DNA from: Elusimicrobiales bacterium
Lineage (GTDB): Bacteria; Elusimicrobiota; Elusimicrobia; Elusimicrobiales; UBA9959
Reading direction: 5' to 3'
Length of the DNA stretch: 64,000 bases
NCBI GenBank assembly: GCA_031082205.1
Contig: JAVHLJ010000001.1
Location: 110,961-174,960, forward strand
The position numbers were made by a program, and so were the translations under genes. The notes beneath the pieces are model-generated. The model had not been told where the DNA came from. It saw nothing but the letters and a program-made list of their open reading frames with translations, and made no database searches. This document shows, in pieces, positions 25,073 through 33,825 of the stretch (the stretch's first letter is position 1; every line of letters starts with the position of its first letter).

Positions 25073-25916
25073 CGTCGTACTCCGGGTGGCTGAGCAGGCA
25101 GTAATTCCTCATCACGACGCGCTCATTGGCCGGGGTGACACGCCCCGAAGGACAGACGTCCGAGGCCGGCGGACACAGCCCCGCCAGAGTGTGCCCGTGG
25201 GCCGTATATTCGGAGCAATGGGCGCAGATCTCCCTGACGTCCCGGGCTATATGCCGCCGCTTCTCCGCGGCCAGCCACTCCAGGAACTTGCGGGCGTCGC
25301 CCTTCATCTTGCCGGCGAAAGTGCGGGTCGGATAGACCAGCGAGGCCGGGATACGGCAGAGCCTGGGCCACGAACCCTCGGGAGCGCGGTCCGGCGAGGT
25401 CACGAATTCGTACCGGCTCAGCACGCGGGCCCGGAGCTCCTTCGGAGCCGCGGACGATTCGGAATACTTGCTGTGGTAATAGAAACCGCCGAAGACCTCC
25501 CTCTCGGAAGTGCAGGAGCCTCCGGCCGGATAAAAGGGCCCGCCGGGAGTTACAAGGGCGCCCTTGTGATCCCCTCTGCCGACGAGCGCGAAACCGAAGA
25601 CCGAAGTCCTGGCCAGCATATTGAAAGCTTCGCCGGGCGACTCCGGGGAGAGCGTCTCCACCCGGGACAAAGGATACAGCTCTTTTATGCCGTCTTCCAG
25701 CGTGGCGGCCGTCTCGTCGCAGGACTTGGGCGTGACCGCGTCCCTGTCGGCGTTGCCGGCCGGCGAGCATTCTCCCACTAGTATCACGAAAAGACCCCTG
25801 CGGCAGAAGTCCAGGCGGAGGAAGGACTCTTCCTTGGGCGCTCCGAAATTGGCGAAGGGCTCCAGGGCCGCGGCCGCGGCGGGCGAAAGAAGCAGGGCGA
25901 GCAGCAGCCGGGTCAC
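25059..25916 (-). CDS. Exported cysteine-rich protein of unknown function
   Basis: This is a 285-residue protein if started at the GTG whose last two bases overlap the stop of the upstream mrp gene (GTGA). That start gives a clear signal peptide (LLLALLLSPAAAAA). The mature part has ten cysteines, including CAHC, which suggests disulfides or metal in the periplasm, and a Phe/Tyr/Gly-rich middle. I do not recognise the family. Open frame continues far upstream but only as antisense of other genes. It is translationally coupled to mrp and its 3' end overlaps hydF by 14 bp. Confidence 0.68.
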   Translation of the reverse strand: MTRLLLALLLSPAAAAALEPFANFGAPKEESFLRLDFCRRGLFVILVGECSPAGNADRDAVTPKSCDETAATLEDGIKELYPLSRVETLSPESPGEAFNMLARTSVFGFALVGRGDHKGALVTPGGPFYPAGGSCTSEREVFGGFYYHSKYSESSAAPKELRARVLSRYEFVTSPDRAPEGSWPRLCRIPASLVYPTRTFAGKMKGDARKFLEWLAAEKRRHIARDVREICAHCSEYTAHGHTLAGLCPPASDVCPSGRVTPANERVVMRNYCLLSHPEYDVRSR

Positions 25917-26719
25917 CTGGCCTCCCTGAGCCGCGCCAGCGCGGCCTTGAGCGACAGGGCCGCCGGCCTGTCCGGATGGGCCAGCGGGTAGAGCTCGCCC
26001 TTTTCGCCGGACGAGAGAAGCTCGTGATCGAACGGTACCGCGCCGAGGAAAGGAACGCCGGCCTCGCGGGCGGCCCTCTCTCCGCCGCCGGAGCGGAACA
26101 GGTCCACCTGCCCGGAACAATGAGGACAGGCGAAGGCCCCCATGTTCTCGAGTATGCCCGACACCTTGACCGGGATCGTCTTCAGGAAATTGACGGCCTT
26201 GACCGAGTCCAGCAGCGCGACCTCCTGCCCGGTCGTGACGACGACCGCCTCCACGTCCGGCACCATCTGGCAGAGGGAGAGCGGCTCGTCGCCGGTGCCG
26301 GGCGGCGCGTCTATCACCAGCCAGTCCAGGTCTCCCCAGCGCACGTCGGCGAGGAACTGCCTGAGGACATTGAGCTTCATCGGGCCGCGCCAGATCACCG
26401 GCGTGCCGGCCTTGCCCAGCAGCGAGCCCATGGAGATCATCGAGAGATTTTCGCGCACCGGGACGGGGTCGAGGAACTTGCCGTCGGAGGCGGGGGGGAC
26501 CCCCTCCTTCCCGGTCAGGCGGGCCATGGAAGGGCCGTGTATGTCGATGTCCAGCAGCCCGGTCCTCTGCCCTGAGGACGAGAGCAGGGCCGCGAAGGCG
26601 GCGGCAACGGAACTCTTGCCCACGCCGCCCTTGTTGCTCATTACCAGAAGTTTGCGGCCTATCCTGGCCATGTTCTCTTTTATCAGCGACTGCCTGCGGT
26701 CTATGTGTACCTGGTGCAT
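25913..26719 (-). CDS. Mrp/NBP35-family iron-sulfur cluster carrier ATPase
   Basis: The 268-residue P-loop protein has the deviant Walker A SNKGGVGKSS, switch motifs (DIDIHGPS and DAPPGTGDE) and a CPHC pair that in this family bridges a [4Fe-4S] cluster between two monomers. Such proteins deliver clusters to target enzymes, which fits the many FeS proteins nearby. I choose the second ATG because GGAGGACAAT precedes it; the first ATG, six codons earlier, has no such site. It is divergent from the lysine operon. Confidence 0.92.
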   Translation of the reverse strand: MHQVHIDRRQSLIKENMARIGRKLLVMSNKGGVGKSSVAAAFAALLSSSGQRTGLLDIDIHGPSMARLTGKEGVPPASDGKFLDPVPVRENLSMISMGSLLGKAGTPVIWRGPMKLNVLRQFLADVRWGDLDWLVIDAPPGTGDEPLSLCQMVPDVEAVVVTTGQEVALLDSVKAVNFLKTIPVKVSGILENMGAFACPHCSGQVDLFRSGGGERAAREAGVPFLGAVPFDHELLSSGEKGELYPLAHPDRPAALSLKAALARLREAR

Positions 26720-26752
26720 ATTGTCCTCCGTCCCCATAATATATTATTTTGT

Positions 26753-26758
26753 TATAAT
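26753..26758 (+). promoter_or_regulatory. Putative -10 of the lysine fermentation operon
   Basis: TATAAT lies in an AT-rich divergent spacer about 55 bases before the first CoA-transferase gene. No good -35 is seen at 16-18 bp. The same AT-rich patch may also hold the mrp promoter on the other strand. Confidence 0.4.
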
Positions 26759-26813
26759 TAGTGAAAATTTCGTTCCATTTCGGGCGGCGTCCGGCCGCGT
26801 CAAGGAGAGGAAA

Positions 26814-27494
26814 ATGAAACCAGTCGTTACCGCCGAAAAAGCGGTGGAGGACATAAAGGACGGCGCCACTCTGATGGTGGCCGGATTCATGGGCTGCGGC
26901 AACGCCTTCACCCTCATAGACGCCCTCGTAAAAAAGGGCACTAAGAACCTCAACCTGATAACCAGCGACACCGCCTACCCCAACGTGGGCGTGGGGCGCC
27001 TGATCTGCGAATGCCGGGCCTCCACGCTTACGGCCTCGCACATAGGGACCAATCCCGTCAGCGGCCAGAAGATGAACTGCGGCGAGCTCAAGGTCACCCT
27101 GGTGCCGCAGGGGACCTTCGCCGAGCGCATACGCGCCAAGGGCGCCGGCCTGGGAGGAGTGCTCACGCCCACGGGAGTGGGGACCGAGGTGGAGAAGGGC
27201 AAGCAGAAACTAAATCTTAACGGCAAGGACTATCTTCTCGAGATGCCGCTGGGCGCGGACTTCGCCTTCATACGGGCCGAGGTCGCCGACAAGTACGGCA
27301 ACTGCTTCCTGCCGGGCGCCTCGAAGAACATGGCCGTGGTGATGGCCATGGCCGCCGATCATGTCATAGTCGAGGCCGAGAAGATAGTGGAGCCCGGCGG
27401 ACTGGACCCGGAGCGCGTCACCATACCCGGCGCCTTCGTCTCGGCCATAGTGCAGGCGACGCTGCCGGTCTCCAACCTGCAGCTCAAGCCCTGA
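26814..27494 (+). CDS. atoD: Acetoacetate-type CoA-transferase, subunit A
   Basis: The 226-residue alpha subunit of a family I CoA-transferase has the GFMGCGNAFTLIDALV start and GG.LTPTGVGTEVE. In lysine fermenters this enzyme moves CoA between acyl-CoA and acetoacetate, the product of Kce. It is the first gene of the operon, started at the ATG after AGGAGAGGAAA. Subunit B follows after 11 bp. The exact CoA donor (acetyl-, butyryl- or another acyl-CoA) cannot be read from sequence. Confidence 0.9.
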   Translation: MKPVVTAEKAVEDIKDGATLMVAGFMGCGNAFTLIDALVKKGTKNLNLITSDTAYPNVGVGRLICECRASTLTASHIGTNPVSGQKMNCGELKVTLVPQGTFAERIRAKGAGLGGVLTPTGVGTEVEKGKQKLNLNGKDYLLEMPLGADFAFIRAEVADKYGNCFLPGASKNMAVVMAMAADHVIVEAEKIVEPGGLDPERVTIPGAFVSAIVQATLPVSNLQLKP

Positions 27495-27505
27495 GGAGAA
27501 TCCCG

Positions 27506-28165
27506 ATGGACCCCAAGGAACTCAAGAGAATACGGATCGCGAAGCGCATAGCGCAGGAGCTGCCCGACGGGGCGCTGGTCAATCTCGGCATAGGCATGCC
27601 GACGCTGGTGGGCAACCATATCCCGCCGGGCCGCACCATAATACTGCAGTCCGAGAACGGCTTCACCGGCCTGGGGCCGGCGCCGGAGAAAGGAAAGGAG
27701 AACCCGTCCATCGTCAACGCCGGCGGACAGCCGGTGACGATAATACCCGGCGGCGCCTTCTTCGACTCCGCCATGAGCTTCGCCATCATACGCGGCGGCC
27801 ACGTCGACTATACCGTGCTGGGCGCGCTGGAAGTCGACATGGAAGGCAACCTCGCCAGCTACATGATACCGGGCAAGATGGTGCCCGGCATGGGCGGCGC
27901 GATGGACCTGGTGGCCGGCGCCAGGAACGTCATAATCGCCATGGAGCACGTCAACAAGAACGGCGCGCCGAAGATACTCAAAAAGTGCACGCTGCCCCTC
28001 ACCGCGGTGGGCGAGGTGGACCTCATAGTCACCGACATGGCCTTCATCCGCGTGACGAAGAAGGGCCTGGTGCTGGAGGAAATAGCCGAAGACACTACGG
28101 TGGAAGAGGTAATAAAGGCCACCGAGGCGCCGCTGCACGTCGCCGGCAGGATGGGGAAATTCTGA
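27506..28165 (+). CDS. atoA: Acetoacetate-type CoA-transferase, subunit B
   Basis: The 219-residue beta subunit has the catalytic glutamate in SENGFTGLG, where the enzyme forms a glutamyl-CoA thioester. The rest (NLGIGMPTLVGN, GAMDLVAGA) is standard for AtoA/ScoB-type subunits. Its stop overlaps the kce start (TGATG), so translation is coupled to the enzyme whose acetoacetate product it handles. Confidence 0.92.
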   Translation: MDPKELKRIRIAKRIAQELPDGALVNLGIGMPTLVGNHIPPGRTIILQSENGFTGLGPAPEKGKENPSIVNAGGQPVTIIPGGAFFDSAMSFAIIRGGHVDYTVLGALEVDMEGNLASYMIPGKMVPGMGGAMDLVAGARNVIIAMEHVNKNGAPKILKKCTLPLTAVGEVDLIVTDMAFIRVTKKGLVLEEIAEDTTVEEVIKATEAPLHVAGRMGKF

Positions 28166-28983
28166 TGAACAAGATGGTCATAACCTGCGCGCTGACCGGC
28201 GCGGAGACGACGAAGAAGCAGTGCCCGGCCCTGCCGGTGACCCCGGAGGAGCTGGCCGCCTCCGCCGAGGAATGCGCCAGGGCGGGCGCGGCGATAGTCC
28301 ACCTGCACGCCCGCGGCGACGACGGCTCGCCGACCGCCGACCTGAAGGTGTTCAAGCGTGCCATAGAGCTGATACGCAGGAAGACCGACGTAGTGGTGGA
28401 GATAACCACCGGCGGCGCGGTGGGGATGACGCCCGAAGAGCGGATAGCGCCCGTCTCGCTGGAGCCGGACATGGCCTCGCTCGACTGCGGCACGGTCAAT
28501 TTCGGCGACGAGTACATCGTCAACACGCTGCCGATAATGCGCCAGTTCGCCTCCGAGATGAACAGGCACAAGGTCCATCCCACGCTGGAATGCTTCGACG
28601 TCAGCCACGTGCAGTCGTCGCATATCCTGATCAAAGAGGGCCTTATAAAGCCGCCCTACCATTACGGCTTCGTAATGCAGGTGCCGGCCGCGCTCTCGCT
28701 TTCGCCCAAGACGCTGGGCTACATGATGGACCAGATGCCGGCGGAGAGCCGCTTCACCGTCATGGGCATAGGCCGCGCTCATATCCCCGGGATCTGCCTG
28801 GCCATAGCCTCGGGCGGCTGGATACGGGTCGGCTTCGAGGACAACATCTATTACGCCAAGGGGCGCCTGGCCGCGTCCAACGCGGAGTTCGTAGAGCGGG
28901 CGGCCAGGATGTCGAAAGAAGCGCAGCTGGAGATCGCCGGCCCCGGCGAGGTCAGGAAATTCTTCGGACTCAGAGGAGCGTAA
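28165..28983 (+). CDS. kce: 3-keto-5-aminohexanoate cleavage enzyme
   Basis: Kce (BKACE family) converts 5-amino-3-oxohexanoate and acetyl-CoA into acetoacetate and L-3-aminobutyryl-CoA. The 272-residue protein begins MVITCALTGAE and has the Zn-ligand pair in VHLHAR; a conserved glutamate follows in PTLECFD. The TIM-barrel end (GGWIRVGFEDN) is typical. Start fixed by overlap with the atoA stop; kdd follows after 10 bp. The neighbouring kdd and kam genes select the lysine-pathway member of this broad family. Confidence 0.93.
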   Translation: MNKMVITCALTGAETTKKQCPALPVTPEELAASAEECARAGAAIVHLHARGDDGSPTADLKVFKRAIELIRRKTDVVVEITTGGAVGMTPEERIAPVSLEPDMASLDCGTVNFGDEYIVNTLPIMRQFASEMNRHKVHPTLECFDVSHVQSSHILIKEGLIKPPYHYGFVMQVPAALSLSPKTLGYMMDQMPAESRFTVMGIGRAHIPGICLAIASGGWIRVGFEDNIYYAKGRLAASNAEFVERAARMSKEAQLEIAGPGEVRKFFGLRGA

Positions 28984-28993
28984 AGCGACCGCT

Positions 28994-30043
28994 ATGAACA
29001 TACTCAAGAACGGCAATCCCTTCGGCACGCACCGCGTGCTGGAACCCAAAGGCGTCCTGCCCCAGCCGGCGCTGAAGATCTCCAACGACATGGGGTCCAT
29101 CTACGACAACGAGATACTCGTGGACGTGGAAACCCTCAACATCGACTCCGCCTCCTTCACCCAGCTCAAGCAGGCGGCCGGCGGCGACGAGGAGAAGGTC
29201 AAGGAGTCCATACTGAAGATAGTCTCCGAGCGCGGCAAGATGCAGAACCCGGTCACCGGCTCGGGCGGCATGTTCATAGGCCGGGTCGCCAGGATAGGGC
29301 CGGCCCTGGCGGGAAAGACGGACCTCAAAGAAGGCGACAAGATCGCCAGCCTGGTATCGCTCTCGCTGACGCCGCTGAAGATAGCCAGGATACTCGGCAT
29401 AAAGAAAGGGACCGAGCAGGTCAACGTAGAGGCGAAAGCCGTGCTTTTCGAGAGCGGGATATACGCCAAACTCCCTTCCGACATGCCGGAGACCCTGGCG
29501 CTGGCCATACTCGACGTGGCCGGAGCCCCGGCCCAGACCATAAAGCTGGTCAAGCCCGGCGACACTGTCGTGATAATCGGCGCGGCCGGCAAGTCCGGCG
29601 TGCTCTGCGCCTACGAAGCCCGCCGGCGGGCGGGAGAGGGCGGCAAGGTCATCGGCATAGAATACGCGGCCGACGCGGTCGCGCGGATAAAGGAGTACGG
29701 CTTCTGCCACGAGGCCGTGCGGGGCGACGCCACCGACGCCGTCGGCTGCTACGAAAAGATCTCCGCCCTCACCGGCGGCAAGCTGGCCGACGTGGTCATC
29801 AACTGCGTCAACGTCCAGAACACCGAGATGGCGTCCATCCTGATGTGCCGCGACGAGGGAACAGTATATTTCTTCAGCATGGCCACCTCGTTCACCAAGG
29901 CCGCCCTCGGGGCCGAGGGGGTGGGCAAGGACATCAACATGATCATCGGCAACGGCTACACCAGGGGCCACGCCGAGACGACGCTGAACATACTGCGCGA
30001 GAGCCCCGTGGTCCGCGCCGCCTACGAGAAACTTTACGCCTAA
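28994..30043 (+). CDS. kdd: L-erythro-3,5-diaminohexanoate dehydrogenase
   Basis: Kdd oxidatively deaminates 3,5-diaminohexanoate to 5-amino-3-oxohexanoate with NAD(P)+. The 349-residue protein matches the family in length. It has the N-terminal NPFGTHRVLEP..LPQPALK segment and a nucleotide fold at about 190-200 (VIIGAAGKSGVL). The reduced cofactor is one electron source for the hydrogenase and would be sensed by Rex. Located between kce and kamA, in the same order as known lysine-degradation clusters. Confidence 0.93.
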   Translation: MNILKNGNPFGTHRVLEPKGVLPQPALKISNDMGSIYDNEILVDVETLNIDSASFTQLKQAAGGDEEKVKESILKIVSERGKMQNPVTGSGGMFIGRVARIGPALAGKTDLKEGDKIASLVSLSLTPLKIARILGIKKGTEQVNVEAKAVLFESGIYAKLPSDMPETLALAILDVAGAPAQTIKLVKPGDTVVIIGAAGKSGVLCAYEARRRAGEGGKVIGIEYAADAVARIKEYGFCHEAVRGDATDAVGCYEKISALTGGKLADVVINCVNVQNTEMASILMCRDEGTVYFFSMATSFTKAALGAEGVGKDINMIIGNGYTRGHAETTLNILRESPVVRAAYEKLYA

Positions 30044-30056
30044 AAAGGAGAACAGC

Positions 30057-31322
30057 ATGCGCGAATACGCAAAAGTCGACTACAGGAAGGTCCCGCTCTG
30101 GAAGAACGTGCCTGAGAGCGACTGGAACGATTACAAGTGGCAGCTGCGCAACGTCATAAAGGACATACCGGCGCTGGAAAAGGTGGCGGTCCTCACGGCG
30201 CAGGAGAGGAAGGACCTCAAGGCCTGCCTGAAGAAATTCACCATGGCCATCACGCCGTACTACGCGGCGCTTATGGACAAGCGCGACCGCGGCTGCCCGG
30301 TGCGCATGCAGGCCATACCGCGCGGACTGGAACTGATGGACGACCCGTCGGACCTCTCGGACCCCCTGCACGAGGACGTGGACTCGCCGGTGCCTGGGCT
30401 GACCCACCGCTACCCGGACCGCGTCCTGTTGCTGGTGACCAATATCTGCTCGATGAACTGCCGCCACTGCACGCGCCGCCGCCTTGTCGGCTTCCACGAC
30501 GTGCACATGTCCCGGAAGGACCTGGACAAGGCCATAGAGTACATACGCCGCAGCCCCGAGGTGCGCGACGTGCTGATCTCCGGCGGGGACCCGCTGGTGC
30601 TGCCCGACGAGACGCTGGAGGACATAATCAGCCGGATCCGCGCGATAAAGCACGTGCAGATAATACGCATAGGCACGCGCACGCCGGTCGTCATGCCGAT
30701 GCGGATCACCGACTCGCTGGTGAACATGCTCAAGAAGTATCACCCGATATACGTCAACACTCATTTCAACCACACCCGGGAGCTCACGGCCGAGGCGCGC
30801 GAGGCCTGCCGCAAGCTGGCCGACGCCGGCATACCGCTGGGCAACCAGAGCGTGCTGCTGCGCGGCGTCAACGACTGCCCTCAGACGATGAAGAAACTGG
30901 TCCACGAACTCCTGATGGCCCGCGTGAAGCCGTACTACATCTACCAGTGCGACCTCTCCAAAGGCATCAGCCATTTCCGCACGACCGTGTCCAAGGGGAT
31001 AGAGATAGTCGAGAACCTGCGCGGTCACACCAGCGGCATGGCCGTCCCCACTTTCGTGGTGGACGCGCCCGGCGGCGGCGGCAAGACGCCGGTCATGCCC
31101 AATTACCTCATTTCCATGTCGGAGAAGCGCGTGGTCCTGCGCAATTACGAGGGCGTCATCACTACCTACACCGAGCCCTCCGGCTATTCGGCCTCCTGCG
31201 GGGGGGCGGAATGCCCGGACAAGGCGTACAAGCCCATGGACGGCGTCGCCAAGCTCCTCAGCGGCGAGAAGCTGACGCTGGAGCCGGCGCATCTCGTCAG
31301 GACGAAGCGGAACCGCAAATAG
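30057..31322 (+). CDS. kamA: L-lysine 2,3-aminomutase
   Basis: KamA uses S-adenosylmethionine, a [4Fe-4S] cluster and PLP to turn L-lysine into L-beta-lysine, the first step of the pathway. The 421-residue protein has C131SMNC135RHC138 for the cluster and K343 in PGGGGKTPVMPNY as the PLP lysine. The N-terminal helices (WNDYKWQLRN) are typical of true KamA. AGGAG precedes the ATG. The presence of all the other kam genes downstream supports a catabolic role rather than osmolyte synthesis. Confidence 0.96.
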   Translation: MREYAKVDYRKVPLWKNVPESDWNDYKWQLRNVIKDIPALEKVAVLTAQERKDLKACLKKFTMAITPYYAALMDKRDRGCPVRMQAIPRGLELMDDPSDLSDPLHEDVDSPVPGLTHRYPDRVLLLVTNICSMNCRHCTRRRLVGFHDVHMSRKDLDKAIEYIRRSPEVRDVLISGGDPLVLPDETLEDIISRIRAIKHVQIIRIGTRTPVVMPMRITDSLVNMLKKYHPIYVNTHFNHTRELTAEAREACRKLADAGIPLGNQSVLLRGVNDCPQTMKKLVHELLMARVKPYYIYQCDLSKGISHFRTTVSKGIEIVENLRGHTSGMAVPTFVVDAPGGGGKTPVMPNYLISMSEKRVVLRNYEGVITTYTEPSGYSASCGGAECPDKAYKPMDGVAKLLSGEKLTLEPAHLVRTKRNRK

Positions 31323-31330
31323 GAGACGTC

Positions 31331-32233
31331 TTGGACCCCATCGGTCAGCTCGAAGGACGCACGACTTTCATCGTCGGCTCCCGCAAGAACGCCGGCAAGA
31401 CGACGTTCCTGAACTACGCCCTGGCGGCCCGCCGCCGGCCCCATGGCCGGCGCCGGGGCCGTCCGGCGGCCTGCCTGAGCGTGGGACTGGAGAGCGGCTC
31501 CGCCGACAGGGTGTTCGGCACGCCCAAGCCGCGCGTGCGCCTGCGCCCCGGCGACGCGGCCGTAGTCCCGGCCGCCTCGCTGGCCTCCTCCGACGCGGGG
31601 CTGGAGATACTCCGGGTCTACCAGTCCGCCACCGCCGTCGGCCGCCCGGTCCTGGCCCGGGCCAGGCGGGAAGGAACGGCCGAGATCACCGGGCCGGCGA
31701 CCAATTCAGGACTCGGGGAGATGCTCGGCGATATCGCCGAAGCGGGGATAGATACCGTTTTCGTGGACGGAGCGGTGGACCGCATCACGCAGGCCGCGGC
31801 GGACGCCAGGGGCGGAATAGTTTACGTGACGCGCGTGGAGCCGGGCACGCTGGCCTCGGCGGCAGACGCCGTCAACCTCCTCGCCGACGCCGACGCCTGC
31901 CCGGCCGCGCCGGCCTGGCGGTCTTTCTTCGCCGGGGGCCCGGCTCCCGCCGGGAAGGGCGACTTCGCGGTGAAGGGAGCTTTCACTTCCGCGCGCGCGG
32001 CCGAAGCGCCGTCTGACGCGCGCCGCCTGGTCCTTGAGGACCTGACCAAGGTCTTCGTCGGCTGGCGCGAATGGTCGGCCCTGCGCCGCCGCTTCGGGAT
32101 CGCGTTCGCCGTGAGCCTCCCGCTCAAAGCGGTGGCGGCCAACCTTTACAACGTGGCCCCCGTTCAGTTCGAGGCGAAACTGACGCCGGCCGCGCGGGCG
32201 AAACTGATCTACAATCCCTATCTGAGAAAATGA
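31331..32233 (+). CDS. kamB: KamB-like P-loop protein, putative lysine 5,6-aminomutase reactivase subunit
   Basis: The 300-residue protein starts at a TTG preceded by AGGAG, 8 bp after kamA; no ATG fits. It has an early nucleotide-binding loop, GSRKNAGKTTF, and an Ala-rich body. Position between kamA and the MutS-like kamC matches kamB of lysine-fermenting clostridia and fusobacteria, whose product is thought to help reactivate the B12-dependent aminomutase. Function is inferred by gene order and the P-loop. The stop overlaps the kamC start (ATGA). Confidence 0.75.
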   Translation: MDPIGQLEGRTTFIVGSRKNAGKTTFLNYALAARRRPHGRRRGRPAACLSVGLESGSADRVFGTPKPRVRLRPGDAAVVPAASLASSDAGLEILRVYQSATAVGRPVLARARREGTAEITGPATNSGLGEMLGDIAEAGIDTVFVDGAVDRITQAAADARGGIVYVTRVEPGTLASAADAVNLLADADACPAAPAWRSFFAGGPAPAGKGDFAVKGAFTSARAAEAPSDARRLVLEDLTKVFVGWREWSALRRRFGIAFAVSLPLKAVAANLYNVAPVQFEAKLTPAARAKLIYNPYLRK

Positions 32234-33825
32234 ACGAGACGGCGGCCAAATTCTGCGAGTTCGACAAGTTCCTGGCGCATTACGCGCCGCTGACCCCCTA
32301 TGGTTTGGCGGAAAAGGCCCGGGGGAATTTCTATTCGTCGGCGAAGGAGCTCGAAGCGCTCTACGACCTGACCGACGACTTCGCCGCTTTCGCGAAGAAC
32401 AAGTCCAGGGCGGACAAACTGGCCTGGCACCTTAAGAACGTCCCGGCGCTGCCGGCCGACGGGCCGGCCTCCGGTCCGGCCGGCCTTTTCCTCGTTCACA
32501 GGTTCCTTTCCAATTTCAAGTCGGCGGCCGGACTGCTGCCGGCCCCGCTGGCCAGGAAGCTGGGCTTCCGCTGGACCTGCGCCGAACTGCTGTCGATACT
32601 GGACAAGGGCGCGCAGTCAGGAGCTTTCCATATCGCCGACGCCTTCAGCCCCGCGCTCGCGAAGGTCCGGAGCGCTATAGCCGCGGCCGACCGCCATCTC
32701 GCCGGGCTGCGCGCGGAGCGCCTGGCCGAGATCCGCAAATGCTCGGGATTGGATTTCGGCGGACTGGATTTCCTGGTCATCGCCGAGGACAGGGCCAGGC
32801 CGCTCTGCGAATCCGGCCGAGTGTTCACCGAACCCTACGACGCCGGCCGCGTCGTCGCCAAACCCATAATGACGGCCGCCTGGCTGGAACTGTCGGGAGA
32901 GAGGGAACGCCTGCGGGCCGAAGAAGGCCGGGCGGAAGCCCTGGCCTGCGCGGAACTGTGGGCGGCCGTGGCGGGCGCGCGGGCCGAGCTGGAGGCCTGC
33001 GAGAAAGCCGTCGAGCTATGCGACCGGGCTTTCGCCAGGGCGCGCATGGCCAGGGAGCTCTCTCTGTCCCGGCCGGAGTTGAAGCCCGCCGGAGCGCCGA
33101 TAACGGTGAAGGGGGCGCGGTTCCTGCCGCTGGAGAGGACCCTCGCCGGATACGGGCTCAAGTACACCCCGCTCGGTTTCACCTTCGCCAGGCGGCTTTC
33201 GGTCATACACGGCTCCAACATGGGCGGCAAGACCGTCGTACTCAAGACCGTGACCCTGCTGCAGCTGGCCGCGCAGTCCGGCTTCTTCGTGCCCGCGAAA
33301 AAGCACTCGGCTCCCGTCTTCGGCTCTATCGCCGCCGTCTGGGGGGACCCCGACGACAAGGCGGAGGGCCTCAGCGCCTTCGGCCTCGAGATGGAAGCCT
33401 TCAACCGTGCCTGGGCGGCCTCCGGCGCGCCCCTCCTGCTCGTAATGGACGAGTTCGCCAGGACCACCAACGCCGCCGAAGCGTCCGCCCTGATAGCGGG
33501 CGTGCTGGCGGAAGCCGCCTCGAACCGCAACGTCCATCTCATGCTCGCCACCCATTTCCGCTCCCGGCTGCCGCGGGAGGCCGCGGCCCTGCGCATGCTC
33601 GGCTTCGACGCGGCCTCCTTCAGGAAGCATTACAGGGGGAAGACGGCCGCCGGACTGCGCGAAAAACTGAGAACGATAAATAGATTCATGCGCTACGGCC
33701 TCGCGGCCGACAGGGGCTCCGCCGGCCCGGCCGACGCCCTCAGCATAGCCTCGATACTGGGAGTGCCCGCGCGCGTGATCGAAGCGGCGGAACGATACAT
33801 GGAGGAACAGAATGCCGGCGATTAA
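32230..33825 (+). CDS. kamC: KamC-like MutS-family ATPase, putative aminomutase reactivase
   Basis: The 531-residue protein has a MutS-type ATPase domain in its second half, with Walker A GSNMGGKTVVLKT and Walker B LLLVMDEFARTTNAAEA, but no mismatch-recognition domain. In lysine-fermentation clusters this gene (kamC) is paired with kamB and is proposed to remove damaged cobalamin from KamDE. It starts with the ATG overlapping the kamB stop and overlaps kamD by 14 bp, which supports a stoichiometric link to the mutase. Confidence 0.82.
   Translation: MNETAAKFCEFDKFLAHYAPLTPYGLAEKARGNFYSSAKELEALYDLTDDFAAFAKNKSRADKLAWHLKNVPALPADGPASGPAGLFLVHRFLSNFKSAAGLLPAPLARKLGFRWTCAELLSILDKGAQSGAFHIADAFSPALAKVRSAIAAADRHLAGLRAERLAEIRKCSGLDFGGLDFLVIAEDRARPLCESGRVFTEPYDAGRVVAKPIMTAAWLELSGERERLRAEEGRAEALACAELWAAVAGARAELEACEKAVELCDRAFARARMARELSLSRPELKPAGAPITVKGARFLPLERTLAGYGLKYTPLGFTFARRLSVIHGSNMGGKTVVLKTVTLLQLAAQSGFFVPAKKHSAPVFGSIAAVWGDPDDKAEGLSAFGLEMEAFNRAWAASGAPLLLVMDEFARTTNAAEASALIAGVLAEAASNRNVHLMLATHFRSRLPREAAALRMLGFDAASFRKHYRGKTAAGLREKLRTINRFMRYGLAADRGSAGPADALSIASILGVPARVIEAAERYMEEQNAGD

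Noticed and set aside
32230..33825. DNA mismatch repair protein MutS
   Set aside because: Only the ATPase domain is MutS-like. The mismatch-binding domains are missing and the gene overlaps kamB and kamD.
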